Of a stretch of DNA of 64,000 nucleotides, positions 1 to 8,635 are shown one piece after another. How positions within the stretch are numbered: position 1 is the first letter of the stretch; the number at the start of each line of letters is the position of its first letter. A model generated the notes under the pieces. That model was not told where the DNA came from. It searched no databases and saw nothing but the letters and a program-made list of their open reading frames with translations. Location: assembly GCA_964344935.1 (NCBI GenBank), contig CAYFPL010000004.1, positions 62,001 to 126,000 of the forward strand, given 5' to 3'. The DNA is from GCA-2731375 sp964344935. GTDB lineage: Bacteria; Pseudomonadota; Alphaproteobacteria; GCA-2731375. A program made the position numbers and the translations under genes.

Positions 1-1
1 A

Positions 2-466
2 AAGAACATACCCCTGTGGATTGGCGGATCTTCGGACGCCGCCGTGCGCCGGACCATCAAATTCGGCACCGGCTGGCAGGCTTCCTTTGAAAACCCGGAG
101 CAGGCTGGCATCACCGTTGAGAAGATCAAGCAGGGCATGCGGGAAGCTGGCCGGGATTTCGAAGACGACCATTTTGGTACAGGCATCAATTTCCGTTTCG
201 GCAAATGGGAAGACGATGTGGTGGTCCGCGCGGCTGAACGCTATGAGCGGGTCGGCGGTCGTGTCGCCAAGGACAGTTTCGCCGTCGGCGGCGCGGAAGA
301 GATCATCGAAAAGGTGCGCGCTTTCGCCCTGGCCGGTCTGCCCAAAATTATTCTGCGCCCTCTGGCCGGCAACGACGAGGATACCCTGCATCAGACCCGG
401 TTGATGATCGACGAAGTGCAGCCCGCCATCGCCGTCATGAACAGCGAACTGCAAGCTGCCGAATAA
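2..466 (+). CDS. Luciferase-like (LLM class) flavin oxidoreductase, C-terminal part
   Basis: The gene enters from the left edge already open and ends with TAA at 464-466, so only about 154 C-terminal residues are visible. The first residues read KNIPLWIGGSSDAAVRR, which matches the 'PIWIGG' strand near the C-terminal third of bacterial luciferase-like FMN/F420 monooxygenases. The rest is helical and holds the family's late segment (FAVGGAEEIIEKVRAFALAG, then a hydrophobic strand with RPLAG). Members oxidise small organic substrates with reduced flavin; the substrate here cannot be told. The Ldh2-type dehydrogenase follows 81 bases later on the same strand, so the two may be co-transcribed. 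Confidence 0.85.
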   Translation, partial: KNIPLWIGGSSDAAVRRTIKFGTGWQASFENPEQAGITVEKIKQGMREAGRDFEDDHFGTGINFRFGKWEDDVVVRAAERYERVGGRVAKDSFAVGGAEEIIEKVRAFALAGLPKIILRPLAGNDEDTLHQTRLMIDEVQPAIAVMNSELQAAE

Positions 467-547
467 GATATTGAAGCGGGGCGCGAAACCTGTTTCCCAT
501 TTGAACAGGTGCCACGTCACCGAATTGAGTACCTAAGGGAGAATTGA

Positions 548-1648
548 ATGTCGTTGAGAGTGGACGCCGGCCAATTGCAGGCGTTGATCGCTGAGACCTT
601 TCTGCGCGGTGGTTGCATGGCCAACGAGGCGGAACGCATCGCCATGCGGCTGGTGGGTGCCAATCTGACCGGCCACGACAGCCACGGAGTACTGCGTACA
701 TCCCGCTATATCGATTGGCTGAAGCGGGGCATCTTCCACGCCGGACGCAAGGTGCATATCGGTTTTGACAGCGATGCCTTGTGTATCCTGGACGGTCAAT
801 ACGGCTTCGGCCAAACCATTGGCGAACAGGCTGTGCGCCTGGGCCTGGACAAGGCGGCGAAGAGCGGTGCCGCGGTTGTGGCCCTGAACAATTCCGGCCA
901 TCTGGGCCGCATTGGCGATTGGGCCGAAATGGCGGCGGCGGAAGGCTATGTTTCGATCCACTTCGTCAACGCACGCGGCTCGGTCTTGGTGGCCCCATTT
1001 GGCGGCACGGAACCGCGCATTTCGACTGCGCCGTTCTGCGTCGGCGTGCCGCGGGGGGACGAGCCCCCGGTCATCCTGGATTTCGCCACTTCGGTCGTGG
1101 CGGAGGGCAAGGTCCTGGTCGCTTATAAGGGCGGTAAGCCCCTGCCGGAGGGCGCCCTGATCGACGAGAACGGCAACCTCTCGACGGACCCGGAAGTCCT
1201 CTACGGCACCGCCGGTCCCGACGCCCCGCCCACCGAGCGCAACGGCTTCGGCGCCATCCGGGCCATGGGCGAGCACAAGGGCTCGGGCCTCGCCTTGATC
1301 TGCGAGATGCTGGGCGGGTCTCTGACGGGCAACAGGGCGACGGGCATTAAGAACGAGCATTTCGCTAACGGTATGCTGTCCATCTACCTCTCCGTCGAGA
1401 CTTTCGATCGGGGTGGCGGCTTCGCCGACGATATCACCCGCTACATCGATTATGTGAAGGGCGCGCACCCCGCCGACCCGGAGGAGCCCATTCTCGTACC
1501 GGGCGACAAGGAGCGACTGGTTAAGGCCGAACGCCTGGCCAACGGTATCCCCCTGACCGAAGAGGCCTGGGAAGACATCAAGGGTGCTGCCAAGCGGGTC
1601 GGCATGGAGAACGAAGAGATCGACGAGATCGCCGTGCCCCTAACATGA
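548..1648 (+). CDS. Ldh2/YiaK-type malate/L-lactate dehydrogenase family oxidoreductase
   Basis: This is a full-length (366 aa) member of the NAD(P)H-dependent Ldh2 family, which reduces 2-oxo acids such as pyruvate, malate, ureidoglycolate or diketogulonate and has a fold distinct from classical LDH. Visible family features are GHDSHG at residues 42-47 near the N-terminus, NNSGHLGR with the likely catalytic His118, the ILDFATSVVAEGKV segment, and GEHKGSGLALICEMLGG near residue 240. The ATG at 548 follows a purine-rich AAGGGAGAATTG. The substrate is not evident. Its neighbours (luciferase-like enzyme upstream, the hydantoin operon converging from the right) suggest catabolism of an amide or ureido compound, but that is inference. 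The gene ends only 16 bases from the stop of the convergent TPR gene. Confidence 0.88.
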   Translation: MSLRVDAGQLQALIAETFLRGGCMANEAERIAMRLVGANLTGHDSHGVLRTSRYIDWLKRGIFHAGRKVHIGFDSDALCILDGQYGFGQTIGEQAVRLGLDKAAKSGAAVVALNNSGHLGRIGDWAEMAAAEGYVSIHFVNARGSVLVAPFGGTEPRISTAPFCVGVPRGDEPPVILDFATSVVAEGKVLVAYKGGKPLPEGALIDENGNLSTDPEVLYGTAGPDAPPTERNGFGAIRAMGEHKGSGLALICEMLGGSLTGNRATGIKNEHFANGMLSIYLSVETFDRGGGFADDITRYIDYVKGAHPADPEEPILVPGDKERLVKAERLANGIPLTEEAWEDIKGAAKRVGMENEEIDEIAVPLT

Positions 1649-1664
1649 CCATTGGCAGCGACGC

Positions 1665-3317
1665 CTACGCCGCAGCGTTCTGGCGGCAATAGCATGACGC
1701 GTTGACGGATACCTCCGCCCGGGCCAGGGCCTGATCCAGAGCCTGACTGATCAACAGGGCCTCGGTGGTTTCACCACGCCGGGTCAGGCATTCGTGCAGG
1801 CCGTGCAGACTCCATAGGTTGTTGGGATGTTGGCAGGCCCGGCTCAGGCTTTGATCCAGGCCCAGATCGGCCCGGTAGACCGCCTCGGCCTCTTCCACGT
1901 GGCCTTGCTCCAATAACAAGGCGCCCAGGGCGTGGCGGGTCGGCTGCATCCAGCCCCAGGGCTCGTCATAGGGCAGGTTGTCGTCCAACTCGACAGAGCG
2001 GCGTAGATGGTCAAAGGCCACATCGAAGTTGCCCTTGCGGTACTCCAACTCCCCGTCCAGCATGGCCTCGGCGATGTCCAGGATATCCACCACCGTGTTG
2101 TTGTGGACCCGCCGGGTCTCCGGCACCTTGGCCTTGGCGGCCAGGAAATGCTCCCGTTCCGCCTCCGCCTCCTTGACGTTACCCATGGCCGAATGGGCCA
2201 CGGACTTGGCATAGCGCATCATGGCGGTGGTCGAGCAATAGAGTTCCTGATCCTCCGGCATCTCCTGGGCGATGATCTCCTGCCACTTGCCAAAGCGCAC
2301 CAGGACATGCTGCTTCATGGACAGATAGCCCTCGATGAAGTCAGCCATGGGCGGGGAGGGGATGCGCAGAAGATCCTCTGGCGTGGTGTCGATGATTTCC
2401 TGCGCGGCGTTGATCGCCGGCGTGTACTGGCCCAGGAACATCGCGCCATAGATCGTAAAGTGATGATCGTGGGTGCGGTAGAGGGAATAGACGTTCATCG
2501 CCCCTTCGTTGGCAAGGAACTTGCGGTCGGCGACGGTGGCTTTTTGGTTATAGACCACTACGTCGCGATACTGCCCGCACAGCACATCGATGTGGGTGGG
2601 CATATGGATCAGGTGGCCGGCATCGGGCACCAACTCCCGCAGGCAGTCACCGGCGCGCAGGGCTTTTTGCGGGAAGGGCGACATCTCCATGAGGTGGATA
2701 TAGAGGTGGAGCAGGCCCGGATGCTCCCAGGATGCGGCATGGATATCGAAGGCGCGTTCGAGGACTTCCTGAGCCTCTATGGTGCCGGCGTATTTACCCA
2801 CGCCGCCCGTCTTTAGGTCCCACATCTTCCACGGCGTCAAATTCATAATGGCTTCGGCGAAGACGGATGTGACATCCAGATCGTCCGGATAGGTCTTGTA
2901 AACCTCGCGCATGGCATCCACATAGTCCTGGTTCCAGCCGCGCTGGTCGTCGATGGGATCACGCTGGGGATAGCGGGCGGGCAAGGCCTTGATCAGGGCC
3001 TGCTCGACGGCCGAGACACCGTCCACACGCGCCAACGCCTCCTGCATGGCGTCATAAGCCCCAGCCAGGGCCTCCGCTTTTCCCGCTGGGTCCATCAACT
3101 GCCAGGGCAGGTTATAGTTGGGACCATAGGCATAGGATATGCCCCAATAGGCCATGGCGCAGGTTTCGTCCTGTTCCAGGGCCCGGCGGAAGCAGGCGAT
3201 AGCCTCGGCGTGGTTAAAGCCATAGAGCCAGTTGATCCCACGGTCGAACCAGACCTGGGCCTCATCAGAGGTCGTGGTGACGGCGCGGCTGAAGACGCCA
3301 AGGTCGTAGTAGCTCAT
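1665..3317 (-). CDS. Tetratricopeptide-repeat protein
   Basis: The gene encodes about 550 residues of helical repeats. Several TPR-like units are legible (WFDRGINWLYGFNHAEAIAC, and a unit with ALGALLLEQGHVEEAEAVYR). A central segment rich in His and Trp (LIHMPTHIDVLCGQYRD) may form a specific pocket. No signal peptide or membrane helix is seen, so it is probably cytoplasmic. I chose the ATG at 3317 (MSYYDLGVF) because it lies one base after the stop of the cupin gene, so the two are almost certainly translationally coupled. The family function is unknown to me. Its position at the end of a hydantoinase operon suggests a scaffold or assembly role, which is inference. Confidence 0.82.
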   Translation of the reverse strand: MSYYDLGVFSRAVTTTSDEAQVWFDRGINWLYGFNHAEAIACFRRALEQDETCAMAYWGISYAYGPNYNLPWQLMDPAGKAEALAGAYDAMQEALARVDGVSAVEQALIKALPARYPQRDPIDDQRGWNQDYVDAMREVYKTYPDDLDVTSVFAEAIMNLTPWKMWDLKTGGVGKYAGTIEAQEVLERAFDIHAASWEHPGLLHLYIHLMEMSPFPQKALRAGDCLRELVPDAGHLIHMPTHIDVLCGQYRDVVVYNQKATVADRKFLANEGAMNVYSLYRTHDHHFTIYGAMFLGQYTPAINAAQEIIDTTPEDLLRIPSPPMADFIEGYLSMKQHVLVRFGKWQEIIAQEMPEDQELYCSTTAMMRYAKSVAHSAMGNVKEAEAEREHFLAAKAKVPETRRVHNNTVVDILDIAEAMLDGELEYRKGNFDVAFDHLRRSVELDDNLPYDEPWGWMQPTRHALGALLLEQGHVEEAEAVYRADLGLDQSLSRACQHPNNLWSLHGLHECLTRRGETTEALLISQALDQALARAEVSVNASCYCRQNAAA

Positions 3318-3318
3318 G

Positions 3319-3753
3319 TCATACTCCAATCTCTGTATTGAACCTTTGTCCATAGACCGCCCGTGGCCGGCGGCGCAGGCCGAACGGCCCAGCAATGAAC
3401 AGGGTCAGGGGCCGGGTGCCGGGTTCCAGGTCGACCCGATGCAGGGTGTCGGCGGCGCGAAAGCCCACATAGCCGGGCCCGCGCCAATGGCGCCCGTCGG
3501 CCAAGGTTTCCCAATATCCCTGCCGCAGAATGATGGTCACATAAGGACAGCGGTGGTTATGGACGCCCTCGCCATGGTCGTCGTCCAGCATTTCGTGAAC
3601 GAAGACATTGAAGGGAAACCATTGGGGCCGCCTCCGGAACAACAGGTAATGGCGCCTCAACCAAGGCTTCGCCTGGTCATAGTGCGGGTGGGAGGGGCCG
3701 CGATCCAGAATGACCCGGCTGCGCCCCAATACGCCCAGAAACCGCAACAGCAC
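3319..3753 (-). CDS. Small cupin-fold protein
   Basis: This protein of about 144 aa carries a degenerate cupin motif 1: EMLDDDHGEGVHNHRCPY with an HNH pair, followed by a Gly and a Trp-Glu after the strand. A later strand (GFRAADTLHRVDLEPG) supplies a His in the position of cupin motif 2. A mononuclear metal site is plausible. The GTG at 3753 is preferred because it begins 7 bases after the hyuB stop; a TTG at 3819 would give 22 more residues and overlap hyuB. The stop is one base from the TPR start. Cupins of this size can be dioxygenases, isomerases or binding proteins, so the reaction is unresolved. Confidence 0.72.
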   Translation of the reverse strand: MLLRFLGVLGRSRVILDRGPSHPHYDQAKPWLRRHYLLFRRRPQWFPFNVFVHEMLDDDHGEGVHNHRCPYVTIILRQGYWETLADGRHWRGPGYVGFRAADTLHRVDLEPGTRPLTLFIAGPFGLRRRPRAVYGQRFNTEIGV

Positions 3754-3760
3754 GGGGTCG

Positions 3761-5530
3761 TCAGCCCCGCCTTTGCGCCGTGGCGCCCTCGTCGATGCGC
3801 AGATCGTCCGAGATGACAACGCCGTAGTCCCTGGCGGCCGTCTCGATACTGATCAATCCGTCGGTGACGTCCGCCAGTACCTGATCCGGGTCGCGTTTCA
3901 ATGGATCGCCATAGCCGCCGCCAGCGGGGCCGACGCAGACAAACTTGTCTCCCGCCTGCACGGCGGTATGGGGCACCTTGGACGGCAGTTCGCCGCCGTT
4001 GCCGTCCACACGGTCCAGGCGCAGGCCGGCGGAGCCGCCATCAGTGCCGCCCTGGAAACCCCAGGGCGCGAATTTGTGGCCTTCGCCCTCGATGGAGGCG
4101 CCGCCGTCGTCGAGGTATTCGAACTCGCGCACGGAACCCAAGCCACCGCGCCATTGTCCGGCGCCGCAGACATCCTCCCGCAGTTCATAGCGGCCGACGC
4201 GCAGGGGCAGATGGCTTTCGATATCCTCGATGGGATTGTTGCGCGTGTTGGCATAGAGGGTATCGACGGCGTCCATGCCGTCCTTGCCGTCACGGCCGCC
4301 ATAGCTGCCTTCGAAGATCTCCATATGCACCCAATGTTCGGAGTTCTGCAGACCCGAGAAGGCGATGACCCGGAGGTTGCCGATGCCGGCTGAAACCTGG
4401 CTGGGCGCCACCTCGGCCAGGGCCTTCATCACCGTATCGGCCAATTGGTTGCCGGGGCAGAACCGCGCGATGGTCGGCGCGGGGAAGATCGGGTTGGCGA
4501 GGCAGCCCTCCGGCGCCACGATCTTAATGGGCCGCACTAGGCCGTCGTTGACCGGGATATGGCCGTGCACGGCGGTATCTAGCAACACCGAACGCACGGT
4601 CAACCAGATGGCGATGTCGACCGTGCCATGCAGCGGCATATTGATGGGCTTGTCGTCGATCTGCGGCGCGGTGCCGGTCAGATCGACTACCATCTCATCG
4701 CCTTCCACCGTAATGGCGACGCACAGCGGCAGCTCCTTATAGGCCGGGTTCGGGTCGTCCAGATAGCCGTCAATGTAAGTGGTCGCCGCATAGGTGCCGT
4801 CGGGCAGGGCGGCGATGGCCTGGCGCATCAGGCGTTCGGAATGGTTCATGACGTTTTCGCAGGCGGCCTGGAAGATCGTCTTGCCGTAGCGGTCGATCAG
4901 TTCCACCAGACGTTCGCCGCCGATACGGGCGGCGGCGATCTGTGCTTCCATATCGCCGACCACAAGGTCGGAAACCCGGATATTGTCGCGCAGGATATGC
5001 CAGACCGGCTCAACCTTCTCGCCTTCGGAATAGACGTGGATGGCCTTGAACTGCAAGCCCTCGGCATAGGCGTCGATGGCATCCACGATGCCGCAACTGC
5101 CTGGCGTCAGGGCACCGATATCCAGGTGATGGGCGGTGGTGGCGGAAAAGGCGATCAGTTCGTCCTTGTAGAACACCGGTACGATGAAACCCACGTCCGG
5201 GCCGTGGGAGGCGCCGGAATAGGCATCGTTGTGCATGATCACATCGCCGGGCTTAAGCTCTTCGCCGCGATCCGCCAGAATCTTCTGCATGCCGCGCACA
5301 TAGCCAGGGATAGGTCCCGATTGCAGCGGTGTCGATTGCGCCGATTCCGCTAGGCCCCGGCCCTGGGTGTCCACCAGCCCGGCGCCGAAATCCTCCGATT
5401 CCCGAATGATCGAGGAATAGGACATGCGCATGAGCTTGTAGCCCATTTCGATGGCAATGTTCTCGAGGGCGCCCTGGATGACGGAGGCGGTGACATGATC
5501 GACCGCTGGCGCATTTTTCTGGATGTTCAT
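3761..5530 (-). CDS. hyuB: Hydantoinase B / oxoprolinase beta-type subunit
   Basis: The 589-residue protein matches the HyuB family in length and sequence. Recognisable segments are an N-terminal helix with IQGALENIAIEMGYKLMRMS, the GDVIMHNDAYSGASHGPD active region and the glycine-rich C-terminus with GGTDGGSAG. HyuB works with HyuA to open hydantoin, N-methylhydantoin or 5-oxoproline rings, with ATP used in several members. Here hyuA lies 2 bases upstream and the D-carbamoylase gene precedes hyuA, which favours a hydantoin-like substrate over oxoproline. It is cytoplasmic, with no signal peptide. Confidence 0.92.
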   Translation of the reverse strand: MNIQKNAPAVDHVTASVIQGALENIAIEMGYKLMRMSYSSIIRESEDFGAGLVDTQGRGLAESAQSTPLQSGPIPGYVRGMQKILADRGEELKPGDVIMHNDAYSGASHGPDVGFIVPVFYKDELIAFSATTAHHLDIGALTPGSCGIVDAIDAYAEGLQFKAIHVYSEGEKVEPVWHILRDNIRVSDLVVGDMEAQIAAARIGGERLVELIDRYGKTIFQAACENVMNHSERLMRQAIAALPDGTYAATTYIDGYLDDPNPAYKELPLCVAITVEGDEMVVDLTGTAPQIDDKPINMPLHGTVDIAIWLTVRSVLLDTAVHGHIPVNDGLVRPIKIVAPEGCLANPIFPAPTIARFCPGNQLADTVMKALAEVAPSQVSAGIGNLRVIAFSGLQNSEHWVHMEIFEGSYGGRDGKDGMDAVDTLYANTRNNPIEDIESHLPLRVGRYELREDVCGAGQWRGGLGSVREFEYLDDGGASIEGEGHKFAPWGFQGGTDGGSAGLRLDRVDGNGGELPSKVPHTAVQAGDKFVCVGPAGGGYGDPLKRDPDQVLADVTDGLISIETAARDYGVVISDDLRIDEGATAQRRG

Positions 5531-5532
5531 GT

Positions 5533-7605
5533 CTAGTCTCCTGTCTCGATCAACAGATTGCCGCCGGCCTGGGCCGTGGCCCTGGCACCGGGGGGGATAA
5601 CGGTGGTGGTGTCCTTTTGCAGGACGATCGCCGGGCCTTCGACGGCCACATCGATGGGCAGCTTGTCCCGCTCATAGAGCGGGGTGGCCACGGCCTGTAA
5701 TTCGCCGTCCAGGCGGAAATGGCACTGCGCCTCGTCCAGCAGGGCATCCTTCAAGTCGCCGCCCCTGGACAGAGTGGGCAACTCGATCTTGGGCATCTGG
5801 CCAATGCCGGTGACGCGGATATTGACGATTTCAATGGGGTTGTCCTCGAAGACATGGCCGTATTCCGTGGTGTGGATGTCTTCAAAGGCCTTGAAGATGT
5901 CAGCCAGGCTGCCGTCGTCAACCGGGCCGTCGGCCACGGGGACGCGCAATTCATAGCCCTGACCCACATAGCGCAGATCGCCGCTGCGCTGATAGGCGAC
6001 GGCACCCTCGTCCAGGCCGTCGGCCTTAAATTGAGCGGCGAGGCCGTCGCGCATGGCTTCGAAATCCCGGGTCAGACGGTCCCCATCTACGCTGCCTGAA
6101 ACCTGGAACTCCGTGCGGATGGCATCGTATTTCAGGTCCGTGGTCAGCAGACCGGCGGCGGAGGTAATACCGGGATAGGGCGGGATGATGACCTCGGGTA
6201 TGCCTAGGTCCCGGGCCACATCGACGCCGTGCAACGGCCCCGCGCCGCCGAAAGCGACCAGAGAGAATTCGCGCGGATCATGGCCTTTCTGCACGGTGCG
6301 GGAACGGATGGCATTGGCCATGTTGGCGTTGATGATGGTCAGGACGCCATCGGCCGCGGCCTCCAGGGTCATACCCAGTTGTTCCGCCAGTTCGCCCACG
6401 GCCTTTCTTGCGGCATCAGCGTCCAGGTTCATTTCGCCGCCCAGGAAATTGCCGGGCTGCAGCCGTCCCAGTACGACGTTGGCGTCGGTGACCGTGGGCA
6501 GATCGCCGCCCCGGCCATAGGCGGCCGGTCCCGGCTGCGCGCCGGCGGAGCGCGGGCCGACGCGGAAGGCCTGGCCCGCGTCCAGATGCGCGATAGAGCC
6601 GCCGCCCGCGCCGATGGTGTGAATATCGATCATGGGCGCCATCACCGGATAGCCGCCGATCCAGGTATCACGCGCCGTGGCCTCGGCGAACTGGCCGTCG
6701 ACCACGAGGCCGATATCGGCCGAGGTGCCGCCGACGTCGAAAGTTATTAGGCGGTTGCGGTCCGAACGGTCGCCGCTCATGGCCCCGCCCAGGACGCCCG
6801 CCGCCGGTCCCGACAGCAGGGTCATGACAGGCCGCTCGGAGACCATGGCACCGGTGGCTACGCCGCCGTTGGAACTCATGACATGCAGGTCGGCTTTGAA
6901 GCCGTTGTCCGACAACGCCCCTTCCAGTTCCCGGACATAGGTGCGTACCTTGGGGCCGATGAAGGCGTTCATGGCGGCAGTGGTGAAACGTTCGAATTCG
7001 CGGAACTGGGGCGAGACGGCCGAAGATGTCGTGACGAAACAGTCGGGATATTCCTCCCGGATGATCTCCGCCGCCCGGTCCTCGTGCGCCGGGTTGATGT
7101 AGGCGAAAAGAAAGCAGACGGCGACGGCCTCGACGCCGGCGATTTTCAACTCCTGTGCCGCTCGGCGGACAGCATCCTCGTCCAGCGGCGTTAGCACCGC
7201 GCCGTCGGGGGGCGTCAAACGCTCGGGCACTACTTTACGATGGCGTCGCTGCACCAGCGGCTGATCCTGCCAGGGGACGTCCTGCATGATGGAATAATGC
7301 TGCGGCCGCTGATGCCGGCCGATATGCAGGATGTCGCGGTAGCCTTCCGTGGTGACCATGCCGGTCGTGGCACCCTTGTATTCCAGGACCGCGTTGGTGG
7401 CGATGGTGGTGCCGTGAAGGACATGGTCGACCTTTGCTCGGTCCACATCGAACCGTTCGCAAATCTCTACCATGCCCTGGATCACGCCGCGGCTGGGATC
7501 GTCCGGCGTGGTGGGTACCTTGTGGATAGCGATGTCTTGGCTTTCCGTATCGCCGTACATGACGTCCGTAAATGTGCCGCCTACGTCAACACCAATTAGC
7601 TTCAT
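5533..7605 (-). CDS. hyuA: Hydantoinase A / oxoprolinase alpha-type subunit
   Basis: The 690-residue protein starts MKLIGVDVGGTFTDVMYGD, the phosphate-binding motif of the actin-like ATPase fold found in HyuA, AcxA and oxoprolinases. A second nucleotide-fold segment reads LITFDVGGTSADIGLV (about residues 285-300), and GGAGPLHG lies near residue 450. Length is typical of the family. The C-terminus ends in the usual beta-rich domain (DTTTVIPPGARATAQAGGN). Only 15 bases separate its start from the D-carbamoylase stop, and only 2 bases separate its stop from hyuB. It probably hydrolyses a cyclic amide to an N-carbamoyl acid for the upstream-encoded carbamoylase, as inferred from operon order. Confidence 0.93.
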   Translation of the reverse strand: MKLIGVDVGGTFTDVMYGDTESQDIAIHKVPTTPDDPSRGVIQGMVEICERFDVDRAKVDHVLHGTTIATNAVLEYKGATTGMVTTEGYRDILHIGRHQRPQHYSIMQDVPWQDQPLVQRRHRKVVPERLTPPDGAVLTPLDEDAVRRAAQELKIAGVEAVAVCFLFAYINPAHEDRAAEIIREEYPDCFVTTSSAVSPQFREFERFTTAAMNAFIGPKVRTYVRELEGALSDNGFKADLHVMSSNGGVATGAMVSERPVMTLLSGPAAGVLGGAMSGDRSDRNRLITFDVGGTSADIGLVVDGQFAEATARDTWIGGYPVMAPMIDIHTIGAGGGSIAHLDAGQAFRVGPRSAGAQPGPAAYGRGGDLPTVTDANVVLGRLQPGNFLGGEMNLDADAARKAVGELAEQLGMTLEAAADGVLTIINANMANAIRSRTVQKGHDPREFSLVAFGGAGPLHGVDVARDLGIPEVIIPPYPGITSAAGLLTTDLKYDAIRTEFQVSGSVDGDRLTRDFEAMRDGLAAQFKADGLDEGAVAYQRSGDLRYVGQGYELRVPVADGPVDDGSLADIFKAFEDIHTTEYGHVFEDNPIEIVNIRVTGIGQMPKIELPTLSRGGDLKDALLDEAQCHFRLDGELQAVATPLYERDKLPIDVAVEGPAIVLQKDTTTVIPPGARATAQAGGNLLIETGD

Positions 7606-7620
7606 TCTTGTTCTTGTCCT

Positions 7621-8559
7621 TCACTCTGGCGGCAATATGACGCCGGCGGTCTCGGTGATCAGCCCGTATTGGTCGGGCTGGCGGTGTTCGGCGAAATTGA
7701 AAACTGTGTTCTTGTAGTGATTACAGGCATCCAGGTCGCAATCGGCAACCACCAATTCATCGTCCAGGGTACGGCCCTGGGCCACGATCTCGCCCGTGGG
7801 TGCGATGATCAGGGTGCCGCCCAGCATATCGCAGCCTTCCTCATTGCCGGCCTTGGCCACGCCGATCACCCATGTGGCATTCTGATAGGCGCCGGACTGC
7901 ATGGAGAGGTTGTTGTGCAGACTGGCCAAATGTGTGGGTTCGAAACCCCACGGCGGCTCCGTCGCGGGCGTGTTGTAACCCAGCATGATCATCTCCACGC
8001 CCTGCAGGCCCATCATGCGGTAAGTCTCGGGCCAGCGGCGGTCGTTGCAGATGCACATGCCCATGATGCCGCCCATAGTGCGCCAGACTGGGAAACCCAG
8101 ATCGCCCACGTCGAAATAGGCCTTCTCCAGATGCTGCCATTTCCGCTCCGGCTTGTGATCGGCATGGCCGGGCAGGTGGACTTTTCGATATTTCCCGACG
8201 ATGTCGCCGGACTTGTCCACCAGTATGGAGGTGTTGAAGCGTTTGTCGCCGTCCCGCTCGGCGAAGCCGATGCAGAAGCCGATTTCGTACTCCTTGGCCC
8301 TGTCGAACAGGGGCTGGGTTTCGTTGTTGGGCATGGCGCTTTCGAAGAACCGCTCGATCTCTTCGGTGTCCTCGAAATACCAGCGCGGGAAGAACGTGGT
8401 CAGGGCCAATTCGGGATAGACCACAAGATCGCAGCCCCGTTCGTGCGCCCGGTCGAGCAGGGCGATGAGACGGTTGACCACCGAGCCCCGGCTTTCTTCC
8501 AAACCGATAGGCCCCAATTGTGCCGCCCCCACGGTCACGATGCGTTCCGAATTCGTCAT
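7621..8559 (-). CDS. hyuC: N-carbamoyl-D-amino acid hydrolase (D-carbamoylase)
   Basis: This is a nitrilase-superfamily amidohydrolase of 312 aa. The Glu-Lys-Cys triad is visible: E50 in YPELALTTFFPRW, K126 in YRKVHLPGH, C171 in CICNDRRWPET. The ELALTTFFPRW and NDRRWPETYRMMGL segments are characteristic of Agrobacterium-type D-carbamoylases, and the spacing E-76-K-45-C fits that group. The enzyme converts N-carbamoyl-D-amino acids to D-amino acid, CO2 and ammonia in the cytoplasm. The ATG at 8559 (MTNSERIV) is chosen because 26 residues encoded upstream lack family similarity. It is the first gene of the minus-strand hydantoin operon, with hyuA 15 bases downstream. Confidence 0.92.
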   Translation of the reverse strand: MTNSERIVTVGAAQLGPIGLEESRGSVVNRLIALLDRAHERGCDLVVYPELALTTFFPRWYFEDTEEIERFFESAMPNNETQPLFDRAKEYEIGFCIGFAERDGDKRFNTSILVDKSGDIVGKYRKVHLPGHADHKPERKWQHLEKAYFDVGDLGFPVWRTMGGIMGMCICNDRRWPETYRMMGLQGVEMIMLGYNTPATEPPWGFEPTHLASLHNNLSMQSGAYQNATWVIGVAKAGNEEGCDMLGGTLIIAPTGEIVAQGRTLDDELVVADCDLDACNHYKNTVFNFAEHRQPDQYGLITETAGVILPPE

Positions 8560-8635
8560 GGCGGCTATTGTGCACCCAAGCTGGTGCGATTGGAAACAGG
8601 CGTTATGATCAAGGAAAGTAGAAAAAGAGGGTGCC
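8560..8635. promoter_or_regulatory. Divergent promoter region, hydantoin operon and luciferase-like gene
   Basis: The 76 bases between the D-carbamoylase start (minus) and the luciferase-like start (plus) must carry signals for both units. An AAAGTAGAAAAAGAGGG stretch serves as ribosome binding region for the plus-strand gene. No clear -35/-10 pair or operator repeat was seen by eye. Confidence 0.4.

Noticed and set aside
533..1468. Long minus-strand frame antisense to the Ldh2-type gene
   Set aside because: It mirrors a strongly supported gene, has biased composition and no recognisable domain.
2007..2816. Plus-strand 269-codon frame within the TPR gene
   Set aside because: It is a GC-driven shadow of the TPR gene with no ribosome site or family feature.
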